From NCBI GenBank assembly GCA_022496805.1, contig CM040091.1, positions 14,126,336-14,190,335 of the forward strand: DNA of 64,000 nt. The letters run 5' to 3'. The notes below the pieces were generated by a model, which did not search any database, was not told the DNA's origin, and saw nothing but the letters and a program-made list of their open reading frames with translations. Shown one piece after another: positions 35,701-46,837 of the stretch. The stretch's first letter is position 1; each line of letters opens with the position of its first letter. This stretch comes from Pohlia nutans. Taxonomy: Eukaryota; Streptophyta; Bryopsida; Bryales; Mniaceae. The translations under genes were made by a program, and so were the position numbers.

Positions 35701-36875
35701 TGATTTTGTAAGTTTCGGTCTTCTAAAATTAACTAAAATAAAATTCATTGGTGAGTCAAATGCATTTTTCTAATTACCATTACTTTAACTCTAATATTTC
35801 AATATTTTATGCAATTTTAATCATAATATTAAGATGTTAAGTATTAACGCCTAAAGGACCAAGGATCCATGGTTTTAAAATGACAAATTCAACTAATCAC
35901 ATTTTCAAAAATATAACTCATATGGGACTAAATTTTACATCATTGGAATTAGTGAAGAACATTGCATATATTGTCTAAAAAACAAATAACTTTAAACAAA
36001 AAGAAGTCCACATAGGATCCACTAAGAACACACAAGGCCCAATTTATACTTCTTAGTTATTAAGAGGTTAGACCTTTGTTTCATTTTATTTCTTTTGCTA
36101 TTTATAAATTTTTATTCATGAAGTGGTTTTATTATATTGATTTAAATTTATGAATTTTATATTAAAATTTTAATCACGATAAAATATAATAGAAGGTCCA
36201 TTTATTATGCAAAATATTTAACTTCTTTTTATATAATTGTGAAAATATTAAGACGCTTAAAATTCTAACAATTGTTATTGGTTTACACCAATTCAATCAT
36301 ACTATATACTGTAGGAACTCCACTTACTCTAATATTTTCAAACAATTAATTATAAAATTAGAAGGTTATTAAATTAATATATACTCTTGTAATCATTGGT
36401 TATTCATAAATGGGTTCAAACAATTCATCAATATCGACTAATTTCATAGGTAATAAATGATTTAGTGATGAAAATAAATTTTACCAAACAAATATTTATA
36501 CTTGTATTATTTTTATAAATAATATCATCTATTTAGATAAAATATCATTTGAATAGTATATAATAATGAAAAAACCTGTGTTTTCCAATTGCTACTTTCA
36601 TTAGAGTTTGAAGTTATTCCTGGTGTATTTTGATTATCATTATTAAAAATTTCATCAAATTTAATTAAACTATCAATATTATCGTCATTAAATACATCAT
36701 TTCCATCAAATGTATATTTGTCACCATCATATTCATAATAATCTTCGTCAACACTATATTTATAATAATCTTCGTCAAAAGAAATATATCCATCATCTAA
36801 TAATACATTATTGGATAAGGATTCACTATCCAATTTAGAAATAGGATCTCTTAAATCTATAGGTCTAGATTCCAT
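32778..36875 (-). CDS. AP2/ERF-like domain fused to F-box-associated kelch-type propeller
   Basis: Two exons: 36875-36576 (ATG 36875-36873, 100 codons) and 35732-32778 (984 residues plus stop). The 843-bp intron is in phase 0, with borders ACACAG|GTTTTT and TATTTTAG|TTA. The protein is 1,084 residues. Residues 1-100 are acidic and Tyr/Asp-rich, and about 100-330 is low-complexity with a basic KRRR patch. Residues about 341-406 read KYHGITKFKKGWNVVL...GIATFATREVAAEVWDLAAIKL...ARAFKFYN, which matches the AP2/ERF fold (YRGV, W, FxTxEEAAxAxDxAA, A.xNF). From about 636 to the end it resembles FBX6-like F-box proteins: CPWIELPASWALY, ACDGGLIVVKG and VTNPLTYGVKLLPPIPNK. No clear F-box was seen. It is probably nuclear and DNA-binding, possibly an adaptor. 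The gene is AT-rich like its surroundings and lacks frame breaks. Confidence 0.7.
35844..36071. mobile_element. TTAA-bounded MITE inside the intron of the AP2-like/propeller gene
   Basis: It begins TTAACGCCTAAAGGACCAAG and ends near ATTAAGAGGTTAG. The interior (ATCCATGGTTTTAAAATGAC...AAGAAGTCCACATAGGATCC) is homologous to the element at 60906-61212. Its 5' part is also homologous, in reverse complement, to the one at 57996-58231. The right terminus is degraded, which suggests an older insertion. Confidence 0.6.
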
Positions 36876-38817
36876 CTTTTTACAACTATAAAAAATTCTA
36901 AACAAAATAGTTGGTTTATTATACTTTTATTGGAAATTAAACTTGAAAAAATAGTACATGGTCAAAAGGTAAGATATGTGATTGTTTTGGATTAAAATTT
37001 TAATTCAAAGAATTCAAATTATAATTCAGATATATGCAAAATTTTAATTCAATAAACTCGTAACATGAATTTGGTTTTATATTTATTATTCAAACTTTAT
37101 ATCAATTATTTTAATCGTTAAAATATTTTTGAAACCAAGAATATTTAGTTTGAGTAAATGAACGTTAATTTAAGATTTAAGATTAAAGAATATTTGGTTT
37201 GAGTAAATGAACGTTAGTTTAAGATTTAAGATTTAGCTTTTAAATATCTATATTATTTGTTTAACTATCTATTTACACGTAATAATTTAATCTTCACTAT
37301 TGTATTTTGTCGACAACTGTGCGTAGGAATACAAAGCTTTAGTTTTTTCTATTAATTATTTTAGTTGTGTTAACTACATACAATTAAAATGAGTGTTTTT
37401 GTAACTTTTGTAGTTTTTTGTTTTATTAAATTTTGATATCATGTTTAAAGTGTGTTGTATATTATATTTACAACAAAAAATTAATAGGCCATTTTAGTTT
37501 TTTTTTTTAAATACGAGAAAAATTGCAAATCTCTTTTCGGTTAAATTAATTAGATGTATATACATTTTACATTACATAAAATTTTATATAACTCAATTTC
37601 TTCTAATTAGTTAATAAAAAAATTTGAGTTCTTAAATAAAATTAAAGTGAAAATTTTATATACAAAATCATATAAATCATATTAGTTTTTACTTGTTACA
37701 TTTTCACTTAGTTGAATATGTCAATGTTTATTTGACAACTACATTATTTATTAAAATAACTCAAAACCATATCTTGATTTTTGTTTTAGTTTTAAAAATC
37801 AAGATTATTCAAAAACATTCACTACAAAACTAAATATATACTTTATGTGTTTTTATTGTTTTAAATTTTAAATTGAATTATTGATTCCATAAAAGTATTT
37901 TATTTTATTATCATTTTAAATTAAAGTTGTAAATTTTATATGTTACTATAACTAAACTAAGTTCCTTAAATTTAATATCAATTGCATGGCTTTACCTAAT
38001 TAATAAAATTATACATCTATTCTTTAGTATAAAGCACTCATAAAGTTTGATAAGGTGAGAAAATAAATAAAAATAAATTCTAAATATATAAAAAAATTAT
38101 AGCTTTAAAGTGGTGTGTTCTTTTAGTTCACTTTTTTATAAAGGATTCTAGGTTTTTTTATGATAGATGAAATTTTAATCAAATTTAAAAATATTTTTTA
38201 AAAATATGTTTGAATTATTTATTTTATTCTATGAATTTTTTATTCATGTTTTCCGTTCAAGATTTTGTTCATCACTTTTTCAAACAAAAGTCAATTCATT
38301 TTTTTTTAACACAACATAAAATGATATAACTAGTTTACACATAATTTTTATCATTACAAAATTATTATAGGTAAATGCAATGATTATTGATTATTTTTAA
38401 AAATTTCGACATTGTATTTAATCATCTAGACAAGTATTTATTGAAAAAATTCAATAGATTGATTATTCAAATTGGAACTGTTTATATTTATGTATACAAA
38501 TAAAAAAATCTATTGACCAAAATTGATTAAATTCACAAGAATTGTATGTGTCTAATAATATTTTACTTTATTTTTACAAGTTATTAATACATGTCAATTT
38601 GTTTTTAAAGTTGTCATTCAATTTGTACTCAATTTTAGTTTTAAAACACCTCTTAGTAAAATACTAACTTTACATCAACTTTCAAGACTAAACATAATTT
38701 GCAATAACTTCAAATTTAATATAATCTTGATATTACTATTTCATAAGAGCAAAATCAAAAAATTTGTAATCATCAAAACGTTGTGACTTTTGAATGTAAT
38801 TCTTGATCAAGGGGTGA
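36876..38817. other. very AT-rich upstream/intergenic DNA
   Basis: This should hold the promoter of the AP2-like/propeller gene near 36,880-37,300, where a direct repeat (AGAATATTTGGTTTGAGTAAATGAACGTTA-type, two copies about 57 bp apart around 37,138-37,225) is visible. Beyond that only long A/T runs are seen. Confidence 0.45.
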
Positions 38818-39523
38818 TTGCAAGCTACGGTCTACTAAGTGGGAAGTGTAGCTTGTGGAGCTAAGGGCCGTGCAACTCATGCGCTAGCGTTGTCATGTGC
38901 ACCTCTCGACTTTCGATTAGATCAAAAATTTCACCATCCCAAGTAGGGTTTATGCTAATACTTTCACTTTAGCAATTGTTAAGTTAATTTCAAGACTTTG
39001 GGTTTTACTCAACAACCTTTTTTGTTTTTTTACCCATCAGGAGTAATTAGAGTCTTTTTTACATAACATGCCTAGCTAGGTTTTATGAAAAATTCATTTC
39101 ATATCCCACCTCTGAAATTGAACCATTATTTTATTTTCAAAAAAAAATCCAAAAAAAAGTTTTAACTGCACGAAAATCTTTTAAAAAAAAAAACATCAAA
39201 GTAGCTTTGTACACATTTGTAATATGTTGCTATAAATTTTTGAAGTTCAAATTTGACCCCCTTCTAGCATTTCCCATAAAATAGGTGCACTTTTGACAAG
39301 CGACACGCTACCAAATCCAAGTAGAAATGCTTAATTTGGATAGAGAGATTGAAATTTTGCAAACTTTATTGTCGTAGACATCTTAACTTTGGAATTCTAG
39401 AAACAATGCAATTTGTTTCGTCACAAAATTCCATCCCAGTATTTATTGATGATTTTCCAAAGATTGGGAAAGTGCACCAATTTGTAGACCGCGACAAAAA
39501 GCTTGGGTGACCGTAGCTTGCAA
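38818..39523. mobile_element. TIR element with TTGCAAGCTACGGTC termini
   Basis: The left end TTGCAAGCTACGGTC (38818-38832) and the right end GACCGTAGCTTGCAA (39509-39523) are perfect 15-bp inverted repeats about 706 bp apart. The inside has no significant coding frame. A non-autonomous DNA transposon is the simplest reading. The target duplication is not obvious. Confidence 0.6.
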
Positions 39524-39707
39524 CCAACTTGAGTTTAAAATTAAATTATGTTTTTATTAGATTAGGCAAAAACCTTCATCACATCGTATTTTAACAAAAA
39601 TACTAAAAGTATATCCTATGTATATTAATGCTTGAAAAAATAAATTTAAGGATTATGTAATTAGTGGCTGAAGGCTTAAGCAAACCATTGCAATTGAACA
39701 GAATGAC

Positions 39708-39962
39708 CGGAGGAAGTCACTGTCAAGAATTTAGATAACTGTGAGAGAAAAAATATAGGATGTCTTTTATTCATTTGAGATAAAAATTATAAATTTATCG
39801 AAGTAATTTGGGAATATTCCTAAAATATTCCTAAAATATATGTAGAATATACCCTAAATATACTATACATAGTAGAATATTCCAATTATCTCATAGTCCT
39901 CCATTAAATACCTTTTGTACGCTTATATATACCCAAAATTTACACTGAGTGACTTCCCCGAG
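39708..39962. mobile_element. MITE related to the one at 4935-5211
   Basis: The left end ACCGGAGGAAGTCACTG and the right end (reverse complement CTCGGGGAAGTCACTCAG) are diverged inverted repeats that share the CGGGGARGTCAC core with the 4935 element. The interior has ATATTCCTAAAATATTCC-type repeats. Confidence 0.55.
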
Positions 39963-41270
39963 CATAATGATTTAAACCTCATTTATTGTTACAATATTCA
40001 TCATTGGACTAACCTCTAGAAAGCTTCTTCTATCATCAAGGCCTCAAAAGTTGAGATTTATATGCTTTCTCTTTTGGTTATATAAAAAGAGTCTAGCTTG
40101 TTGAAGTATTTTCAAACTCAAAAGGGCACTAAAATCCAAAAGCATTGACATGCTTTGTAATTCAATATTGGAGTTGTTTTAGTCAATCAATGTTAATTTC
40201 AAATCCTTCAAAAAACTACCTCTTGTTTAGACATTACCATCTTTACAAACAAGTTTATAAGATCCAAAGTCAAAAATCAACTATAGATCATACTTTAAGG
40301 TCATTGTAACATGCACACTAAAAGTTGATTCTTGTACAATTTAGCTTTGGTGTACATTGCAAGATATTGAAACGAATAAAAAGAAATATTTAAATGTTCT
40401 TGCAAAGGCCATCTTGACATTTACAGTAAGAAAAAATTCTTCTTGTAGAATCTTGACTTGATGTACATTGTAAAGATTTTGAAATATACAAAATGAATAG
40501 TAATATCTTGTTTTAAAGTATTTTTGAATATGTACACTAAGAATGTCATATTTTGATTTGTAATACGTTTTGAAAAATCAAAGTTTTACATGTAACAAAG
40601 TTATTTTACCTAAACAACCATTTTCCAAAATCTATGATACATTTATATTACATATATTACACATTGTTTAAAATTATACACATTTATTACATTTTGACTG
40701 TATTGACTGTCAATAATTATACACATTTATTATGTTCTTCAGTTTGGCATTTTTTATGTACTATAAAACACTCAAAGCACTCAATACACTCATTTGAATT
40801 GAAGTACTTATTAAAAAAGCATGTAAATACAAAGAACCCCACAATTGGCCACTAAAAACGATACTCTTGCATATTACAAAAACTTAAACATAGATGACTC
40901 TTTCTACAAGCACAAAAATGATGATAATAATATTTTCTACATCACCATAGTAATTCTAAACAAAAAAATACCATCAATTTCTAAACTCCAATAATGTAAT
41001 CACAACTTAAAATTACCATATCCACGTAGGCATCAAAAAAATCAATATAATGTAGCAATGAAAATACAACTACAACAAAATTAAACATATGAACACAAAT
41101 CAAATCATGAAACTTGTAGAAGCCAAACGTCCATAAAAAAATATTCAATCGCAAAATGGGCGCATGAATATAATCCAAATTTAACATATTATGCAATATG
41201 CAAAGCCCAAATCACACACTTAAAGAAATGTAAGTACAAGTTCTTAAAAACATAGTTAACACTTGTTTTG
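39963..41270. other. AT-rich intergenic DNA
   Basis: No gene, terminal repeat or RNA motif was recognised. Open frames present are short and low-complexity. Confidence 0.4.
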
Positions 41271-41818
41271 TTAACCCTTTAACGCGCCTGCGTCCATATA
41301 ATGGACGACGTACAGATTGAAATCCTTCTCTTTACTACATCCTGTACAGTTTTTCATCCATCCAAATTTTCCTTGGTTCTTGTGCTAGTTGACTACCATT
41401 TGTACGGTATGGATCTTCAAAATAAGATATTGTGATTTTTTGAAAAATAACAATAGTGGTTGATGTCAAGTTTCATTCTTAGTTCAAAAAGCGAGACCTT
41501 CAGCATGATTTTTCAAAATAAGTAGAATCAAATAATGGAAAGCATACCATCTCGTAGTGCATGTTATTTCAAATTCATTACAAATTTTTTTAATTTTTTT
41601 GTGTTACTTTGGGATTTTTAATTGAATTTCAAAAGAAAACCTTGAAAAATTAATTTAAAAAAATTACTAAAAAATATGATAAATCCAACCATAGAGATGT
41701 GATCTAAACATTGACATTTACAACTTTGCTTTGTACATCAACTCCATTTTTGGTATTCATCAAACATTTTATAACGGAACTTTGAAATCAATGATGAATC
41801 GGGACGTTAAAGGGTTAA
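41271..41818. mobile_element. TTAA-flanked element with CCCTTTAACGC termini (piggyBac-like MITE)
   Basis: TTAA at 41271-41274 is followed by CCCTTTAACGCGCCTGCGTC. The right end CGGGACGTTAAAGGG is followed by TTAA at 41815-41818. The element itself is 540 bp without a coding frame. A full-length homologue is at 47482-48024, sharing the CGTCCA...TGGACG hairpin near the left end and the GTGCTAGTTG...CATTTGTACGGTATGG block. The termini CCC...GGG and the exact TTAA duplication are diagnostic of the piggyBac superfamily. Confidence 0.75.
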
Positions 41819-41922
41819 AAGTGCACATGCCTATAAAAAGTACACATGCTGAAATTTTCTTCGTTTAAAAAAAGAGGTCATATTTTACCTATATAGTGCC
41901 AAAACTGAATGTATGTTACATC

Positions 41923-42075
41923 AAAAAAAATGTAATGCAAATTTTAGAGGGGGGTGGGTATGTTCCCACCCCCTCCCTTTAAAATTAAAAAAATGTAGCG
42001 CAAATTTTAAAGGGGGGCGGGTTTGTTCCCACCCCCCTTCCCTTTTTTAATAAAAAAGAGATGTAATGCACATAA
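41923..42075. repeat. 63-bp direct repeat carrying GGGGGG/CCCCCC hairpins
   Basis: Two near-identical units each contain AAAAAAATGTA, GCAAATTTTA and then a GGGGGG..GGG(T/C)..GTTCCCACCCCC hairpin. A third partial unit follows. The array is flanked by inverted AAGTGCACAT motifs (around 41819 and 42100). Confidence 0.7.
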
Positions 42076-42349
42076 CACTAAGAAAATAGTGCACATGGCT
42101 ATGTGCACTTTTAATGACAGTTGTAAAACATCAACAATTTGAATTTAGTTGGAAAATGTAATTATAGAAGCATGTAGAATCAAAAGATGTTCAAAGCATA
42201 CCTCAGGAAAAAAAGCTTCAATAAGATCATCTCATTCTTTAATTAATTAAACAATGTGAACGAAGAGTCTATTTAGAAATCGAACAGTTGCACCTTTCCT
42301 TAAACAGAAAAGTGTGTAAATGTATAAATAAATAAATATATATAAATGC

Positions 42350-42369
42350 ATATATATATATATATATAT
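42350..42369. repeat. (TA)n microsatellite
   Basis: About ten uninterrupted TA dinucleotides, within a wider AT-rich, AAAT-repeat-containing stretch. Confidence 0.8.
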
Positions 42370-42579
42370 TCATTAATTTCAATTCTTTAAAAGGAAAAAA
42401 TGAAATAGAAATACTTTCTTCACACTAGTGTAAAGTAGATCCAAAATTTATGCAAAAAAAAAGATTTATAGTAGACTACTACATTTCTAGGACAAAAATA
42501 CAAGTATCTTTTGTGAATTTAGGACCTGGCTTCGAAGTCCATCCAACATCAACGCTTAAAAATTTAATAATCCCAACAA

Positions 42580-42690
42580 CAACCCCAATGCACTGAAATC
42601 CTAGCAACAACATACAAAAATCTAATAATCCTAGCAACAACATACAAAAATCTAATAATCCTAGCAACAACCTCAAAGCATTGAAATCCT
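42580..42690. repeat. 30-bp tandem repeat
   Basis: The unit CTAGCAACAACATACAAAAA plus TCTAATAATC occurs twice exactly (42601-42630 and 42631-42660), with partial units on both sides. The minus-strand frame through it (LLLGLLDFCM repeats) is a by-product of the repeat. Confidence 0.75.
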
Positions 42691-42699
42691 AGTAGCATG

Positions 42700-44828
42700 A
42701 CACACCTTTGATCCTAAGGCGCAACAAGTGAACTAAGTGGATCACCAAAAAAAATAAAAAATAAAATCTCCAACACGTAATAGCACACATCCCAACTAAA
42801 ACTGTCGCAGTGAGAAAGACATTCAACCAAACTCTAAAGCACCTCTAATGTCCACATTAAGAGCAAAGCACTTGTGCCAAATCCACAACTAGCATACATT
42901 CTTAAACTTCGAGAAAGATACAAAAACCCTAAGGTCAACCGACCTCTTCCATTTCTATTCAATGTTCCTGTTGTTTTGAATACAATGCTCCTACCATTTT
43001 CCTACATATGATGAATGATATTTTTTGAGAGCTACTCACTGAATTAGGAATTTTTGCACTTGGAGGTATGACAATGCACTTGTTGCCCGTCAAACAAAAA
43101 ATGAACCTTTTCAAAGTTGTTGGAGGGTATAATCTTAGTACTCATGGCTTTTATGGTCAGGAATAGACAAAGTATTAAACTAGGAATCTTGGAGGTTTCA
43201 ACTTACTCCAATCATGCAAATTTGGTCACACGTGCATTAACCCCTAAGCGTCTCGGCGTCCATATTTTGCACGTTTTTGAGAGACATTCACCTCTAAAGA
43301 GCTGTAAGTTTTGCAAAACATGTATGATTTTGCGGATTTAAAAAAAAACTCCCCGCATAATGTATGGAATGTGTGGTAAAAATTTCAGATCAATTTGAGA
43401 TGCATTGAATTTTTGGTGATCATTTGAAAGTAGGTATCTTCTTTTTTTGGACATTTCTATGAATTTTGATGGCAGCAACTTTGGGGGCTTGTATCTCCTT
43501 CATCCCAAGTCCGTTTTTAATAAAACTTGTTGGGTAGAACTTCCCTTGAAGTCTAGATATCATGGTAATATTCCACGTGTAAAATTTTAAGGTCAATCCG
43601 TGTTGTTATGAATGTTTTGGAGTCATTTTAGTGCACGAGTCTAGTTTGAACATTTTTTGCTTTTCGGTTCAAATGGGTCTTTTTTTGGGCTACTTTTTGA
43701 CATTGCAAGGCCATTTTAGGGCACATTAAATTTTTTCATGATGCTTTTATGGTACCAATGTGTTTATACAATGATTTTGAACTACTTTATAGTTGACAAT
43801 TTTTTCATTTGAGTCATTTTGAAAACAAATTTCACCTCTAACTATGTTGCTAGGAGAATTTCGGCATTCTTTTACTGCACTAAAACACTACGATCTTGCA
43901 ATCTATATGGCCAAATGATCCCAAAATTGATCCACATAATCTACAACATGTATGTTACAAGATTGTACGGTTGAGATTTCTATACCTCACTTACATTTAG
44001 ACCTGTAACACATCAAAAGCGATGATGATTTTAGGGACCCAAAAAAAGCTAGGGACCCTTAAGGGTGAAATGTTACACCAGTACTTCATTAAATCATTTA
44101 AAGCACCCATGTACAATCAACCGAGTAATACACGTTGCGCAATATTATATGGCTATTGTTGCTATGTAATACAATTCATAGTACTATATGTCTTATACAA
44201 TGTGCTAAACTTATTCTATGCATCTAAGTCATTCTGTAAACGTTCGTTGTCCACTTCTTACAACTATAGTGCAATATACTCCATCAAATGTGGTTTTGCC
44301 TCTGTTGGAATTTTGATCTTTGTATCCGTCACTTCACTAAGAAATTGCACAATTTTATCTTTTACAAACCCACCCCTTGTTCTTACTGGCACGTTTTCTC
44401 ATGAGAATATAACCGCGTCTTTGACAACCCAACCCGCAAGAAATCAAGGATACTAGGAATCGATTGTAACCGTAAGTGCATTTGATTTGGTAGTTCCACA
44501 ATTCACATAATACATATGACATTTACTCATTTAAAATGAAAATGAAGATTGATAAGTTGAATCGGACATAAATCCTACACAAAATCTAAAACACTTGATG
44601 CATAACTATTCATTGAAACCTTCAAACACTGTTCATTTGGACCCCTTTTTGCATCCTTTCATGTTATTTTTAAAGTAATGAATATTTTTTGATAATTTCA
44701 AAAAAAAAACTGTTAATTTATGCTAACTTGTTTATTTGGAAAAATTAGGGATTAACCCCTAAAGGCCTAACCACCACATATAGATTTGATTCATGATAGA
44801 CTAAGACCTCTCTCTATATATATGCCTT
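42700..44828. other. intergenic with two orphan TTAA-CCCCTAA termini
   Basis: TTAACCCCTAAGCGTCTCGG starts at 43237 and TTAACCCCTAAAGGCC starts at 44752. The latter is directly preceded by AATTAGGGA, a possible right end for the 43237 element (about 1.5 kb if so). A plus-strand frame at 44022-44456 starts at ATG but is hydrophobic-patchy and unlike any family I know. I do not call it a gene. Confidence 0.4.
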
Positions 44829-44830
44829 TA

Positions 44831-46569
44831 CATCATGAATTTCAGACCCCACTGATTCTGCACAATTTCAGTGCGTTTATCGTTAAACACTGATTCCGCA
44901 CGTCATACGTGCATTTAGAAGTGTCGTTATCGTACGAAAATGACATGCATTACTAAGATGTCGATGCAGTGTCTTTTCAATGATTATGACAAAAGTGTTG
45001 TTTCCGCACGAAAGTCGTGCTTGACGGAATCCGTGCGTTAATCGTGTATCTACATTACATGGCTAATAAGACACGGATAACATGTGGTTTTAGTTCATGC
45101 GGATTCAGTATCGTATACGTATCATATTAATGCCATTTACTATATTCGTGTGATTTCAGTATCTATTATAATGCAAATTATTTTCGTACGACATCCGTGT
45201 ACAATATTTTAATATATTTTTTGGAATATTTTGGAATATTTTGGAATCTTTCAAAATATTCTATATTATTTTGGAATATGTTGGAATATTCCAAGAATCT
45301 TCTTTAAATTATACTTACGGTTTAATTTCCCAAAACATTTTTAGATTTACATTTATAGAGTTTAGAAGCAATACACATTAAAATTTCAAAGAAATAATAT
45401 TTTATATTTTTAGAATTCAAATTTGATATTATTGGTTATCATTGTACTTTTCATCATAGGAGCAAAAAAAAAAATAGCTCACAACCACCACGATTTTGGC
45501 AAAAAATTAAAAAATTAAAAATATTATGAAAAAACTCCTAGATATAGAAAAAGTCCTCCATAATCTAGTGCAAAAAAAAGTTGGAAAAAAAGTTTTTGTC
45601 ACATAGTTAAAAACATTCAAAGTCCGTTGAATAAAAAGGAACAGCTCGCAGCCATGATCTGCAACCACGATTTTGGCAAAAAATTAAAAAATTAAAAAAA
45701 TTATGAAAAAAATCATATATATAGAAAAAGTCCTGCATAATCTAGTGCAAAAAAAAATTTGAAAAAAAAGTTTTTTTCACATAGTTAAGAACATTCAAAG
45801 TCCGCTGAAAAAAAAAACAGCTCACAGCCATGATCTGCCATCACGATATTGGCAAAAAATTAAAAATTTCAAAATATTATGAAAAAAATCCTTTATATAG
45901 AAAAAGTCTTGCATATAGAAAAAATCTAGTGCAAAAAAAAATTGAAAAAAGAATTATATACACATGGCAAAAAATTGCCAATGGTTTCAATCTTTTATAA
46001 TTACCAAAAAAGTTCCATTCTATGCATCGAGGGTTTGTGGTGATTTGGTGGTTTGGAGCTTGGTTGATAATTGGGAGGTCGTGAGTTCAAATCCCACTGT
46101 CGGCAATAGAGCTTTGGAAGCCATGGTGGGCCCCACTGCGGGTTCGAGCAATTTTCGTGTAGTTAAAGTGGGTGGCAAGAAAAATAATTATTTAATATTT
46201 TTTAAATATTTTATTTTATAATTTTTAATAATATTATTTTGATCAAGTTTAGATATAGAAAGAAAATAAAATCTAGATATGGAAAAGATGATGTCGCACG
46301 AAAAACGCACTGAATCAGTGTAGTTTTAAAGACGATTAAAACACAACATTTGACGACTATAAAGAGTGCTGAATTCATACGTTTTCAATAGATGTATCAA
46401 TCGTGTCGAATTAGTACTATATCCGCTTGTACGAACATCGTGTCATATCAATGTAGTTGCGATGAATGACGCAACGATGCGGAATCAATGCGAAAACTGT
46501 ACGAACCCTTGAAATATCGGAAATCGCACTGAAATCGTGCGGAATCAGTGGGGTCCGAAATTCCTGATG
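44831..46569 (+). mobile_element. 1.74 kb TIR element, copy 1 (plus orientation)
   Basis: The ends CATCATGAATTTCAGACCCC and GGGGTCCGAAATTCCTGATG are inverted repeats of at least 40 bp (continuing CACTGATTCTGCAC.ATTTCAGTG). TA flanks both sides (44829-44830 and 46570-46571). Inside are stretches rich in short GATTCCGCAC / TCGTACGA-like motifs near each end, three diverged repeats of about 170 bp (45464-45960, with GTCCTNCATAATCTAGTGCAA), and a tRNA-like segment at 46015-46180. No transposase frame was found. Confidence 0.75.
46015..46180 (+). repeat. tRNA-like (SINE-type) segment inside TIR element copy 1
   Basis: An A-box-like TGGTTTGGAGCTTGG is followed about 30 bp later by a B-box-like GAGTTCAAATCCC (46083-46095), an arrangement typical of tRNA-derived SINE heads. 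The same segment in copy 2 (minus strand, about 47410-47205) has GAGTTCGAATCC. Since both copies have it at the same place, it was captured before the element duplicated. Confidence 0.5.
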
Positions 46570-46837
46570 TATGTCACATGAAACACATGTTTCATATATT
46601 TTAAATGATGCCCACACCTCCCCATGCCATTTCAGAAATTACTGTGGCCTATATATATTACAAACTTCAAAATTTCTCTTACTCATGTTCAAAAGTCAAT
46701 AGAGAAGTAAAAACGTGGTGGAGTAGACTTTAGGTGGACCTTGAGCCTATCTCGCTACACATTTATATTTTAGTTTGATCAAAATTCAATACCAAAAGTG
46801 ATAGTGTTTAGATAGTTTTGATGTACACTTCAAGCAC

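Noticed and set aside
32778..36875. Idea that the AP2-like/propeller gene is the missing piggyBac transposase for the TTAA MITEs
   Set aside because: No DDD catalytic pattern or C-terminal Cys-rich finger was seen. The C-terminal half reads as a propeller.
44022..44456. 144-residue plus-strand frame beginning at ATG
   Set aside because: No family resemblance, irregular Cys/Tyr-rich composition, no splice or codon signal. The region looks like decayed repeat DNA. Could be revisited with RNA data.
46020..46100. Candidate tRNA gene in the TIR element
   Set aside because: Only A- and B-box-like motifs are present. No cloverleaf. The same segment is duplicated inside the mobile element.
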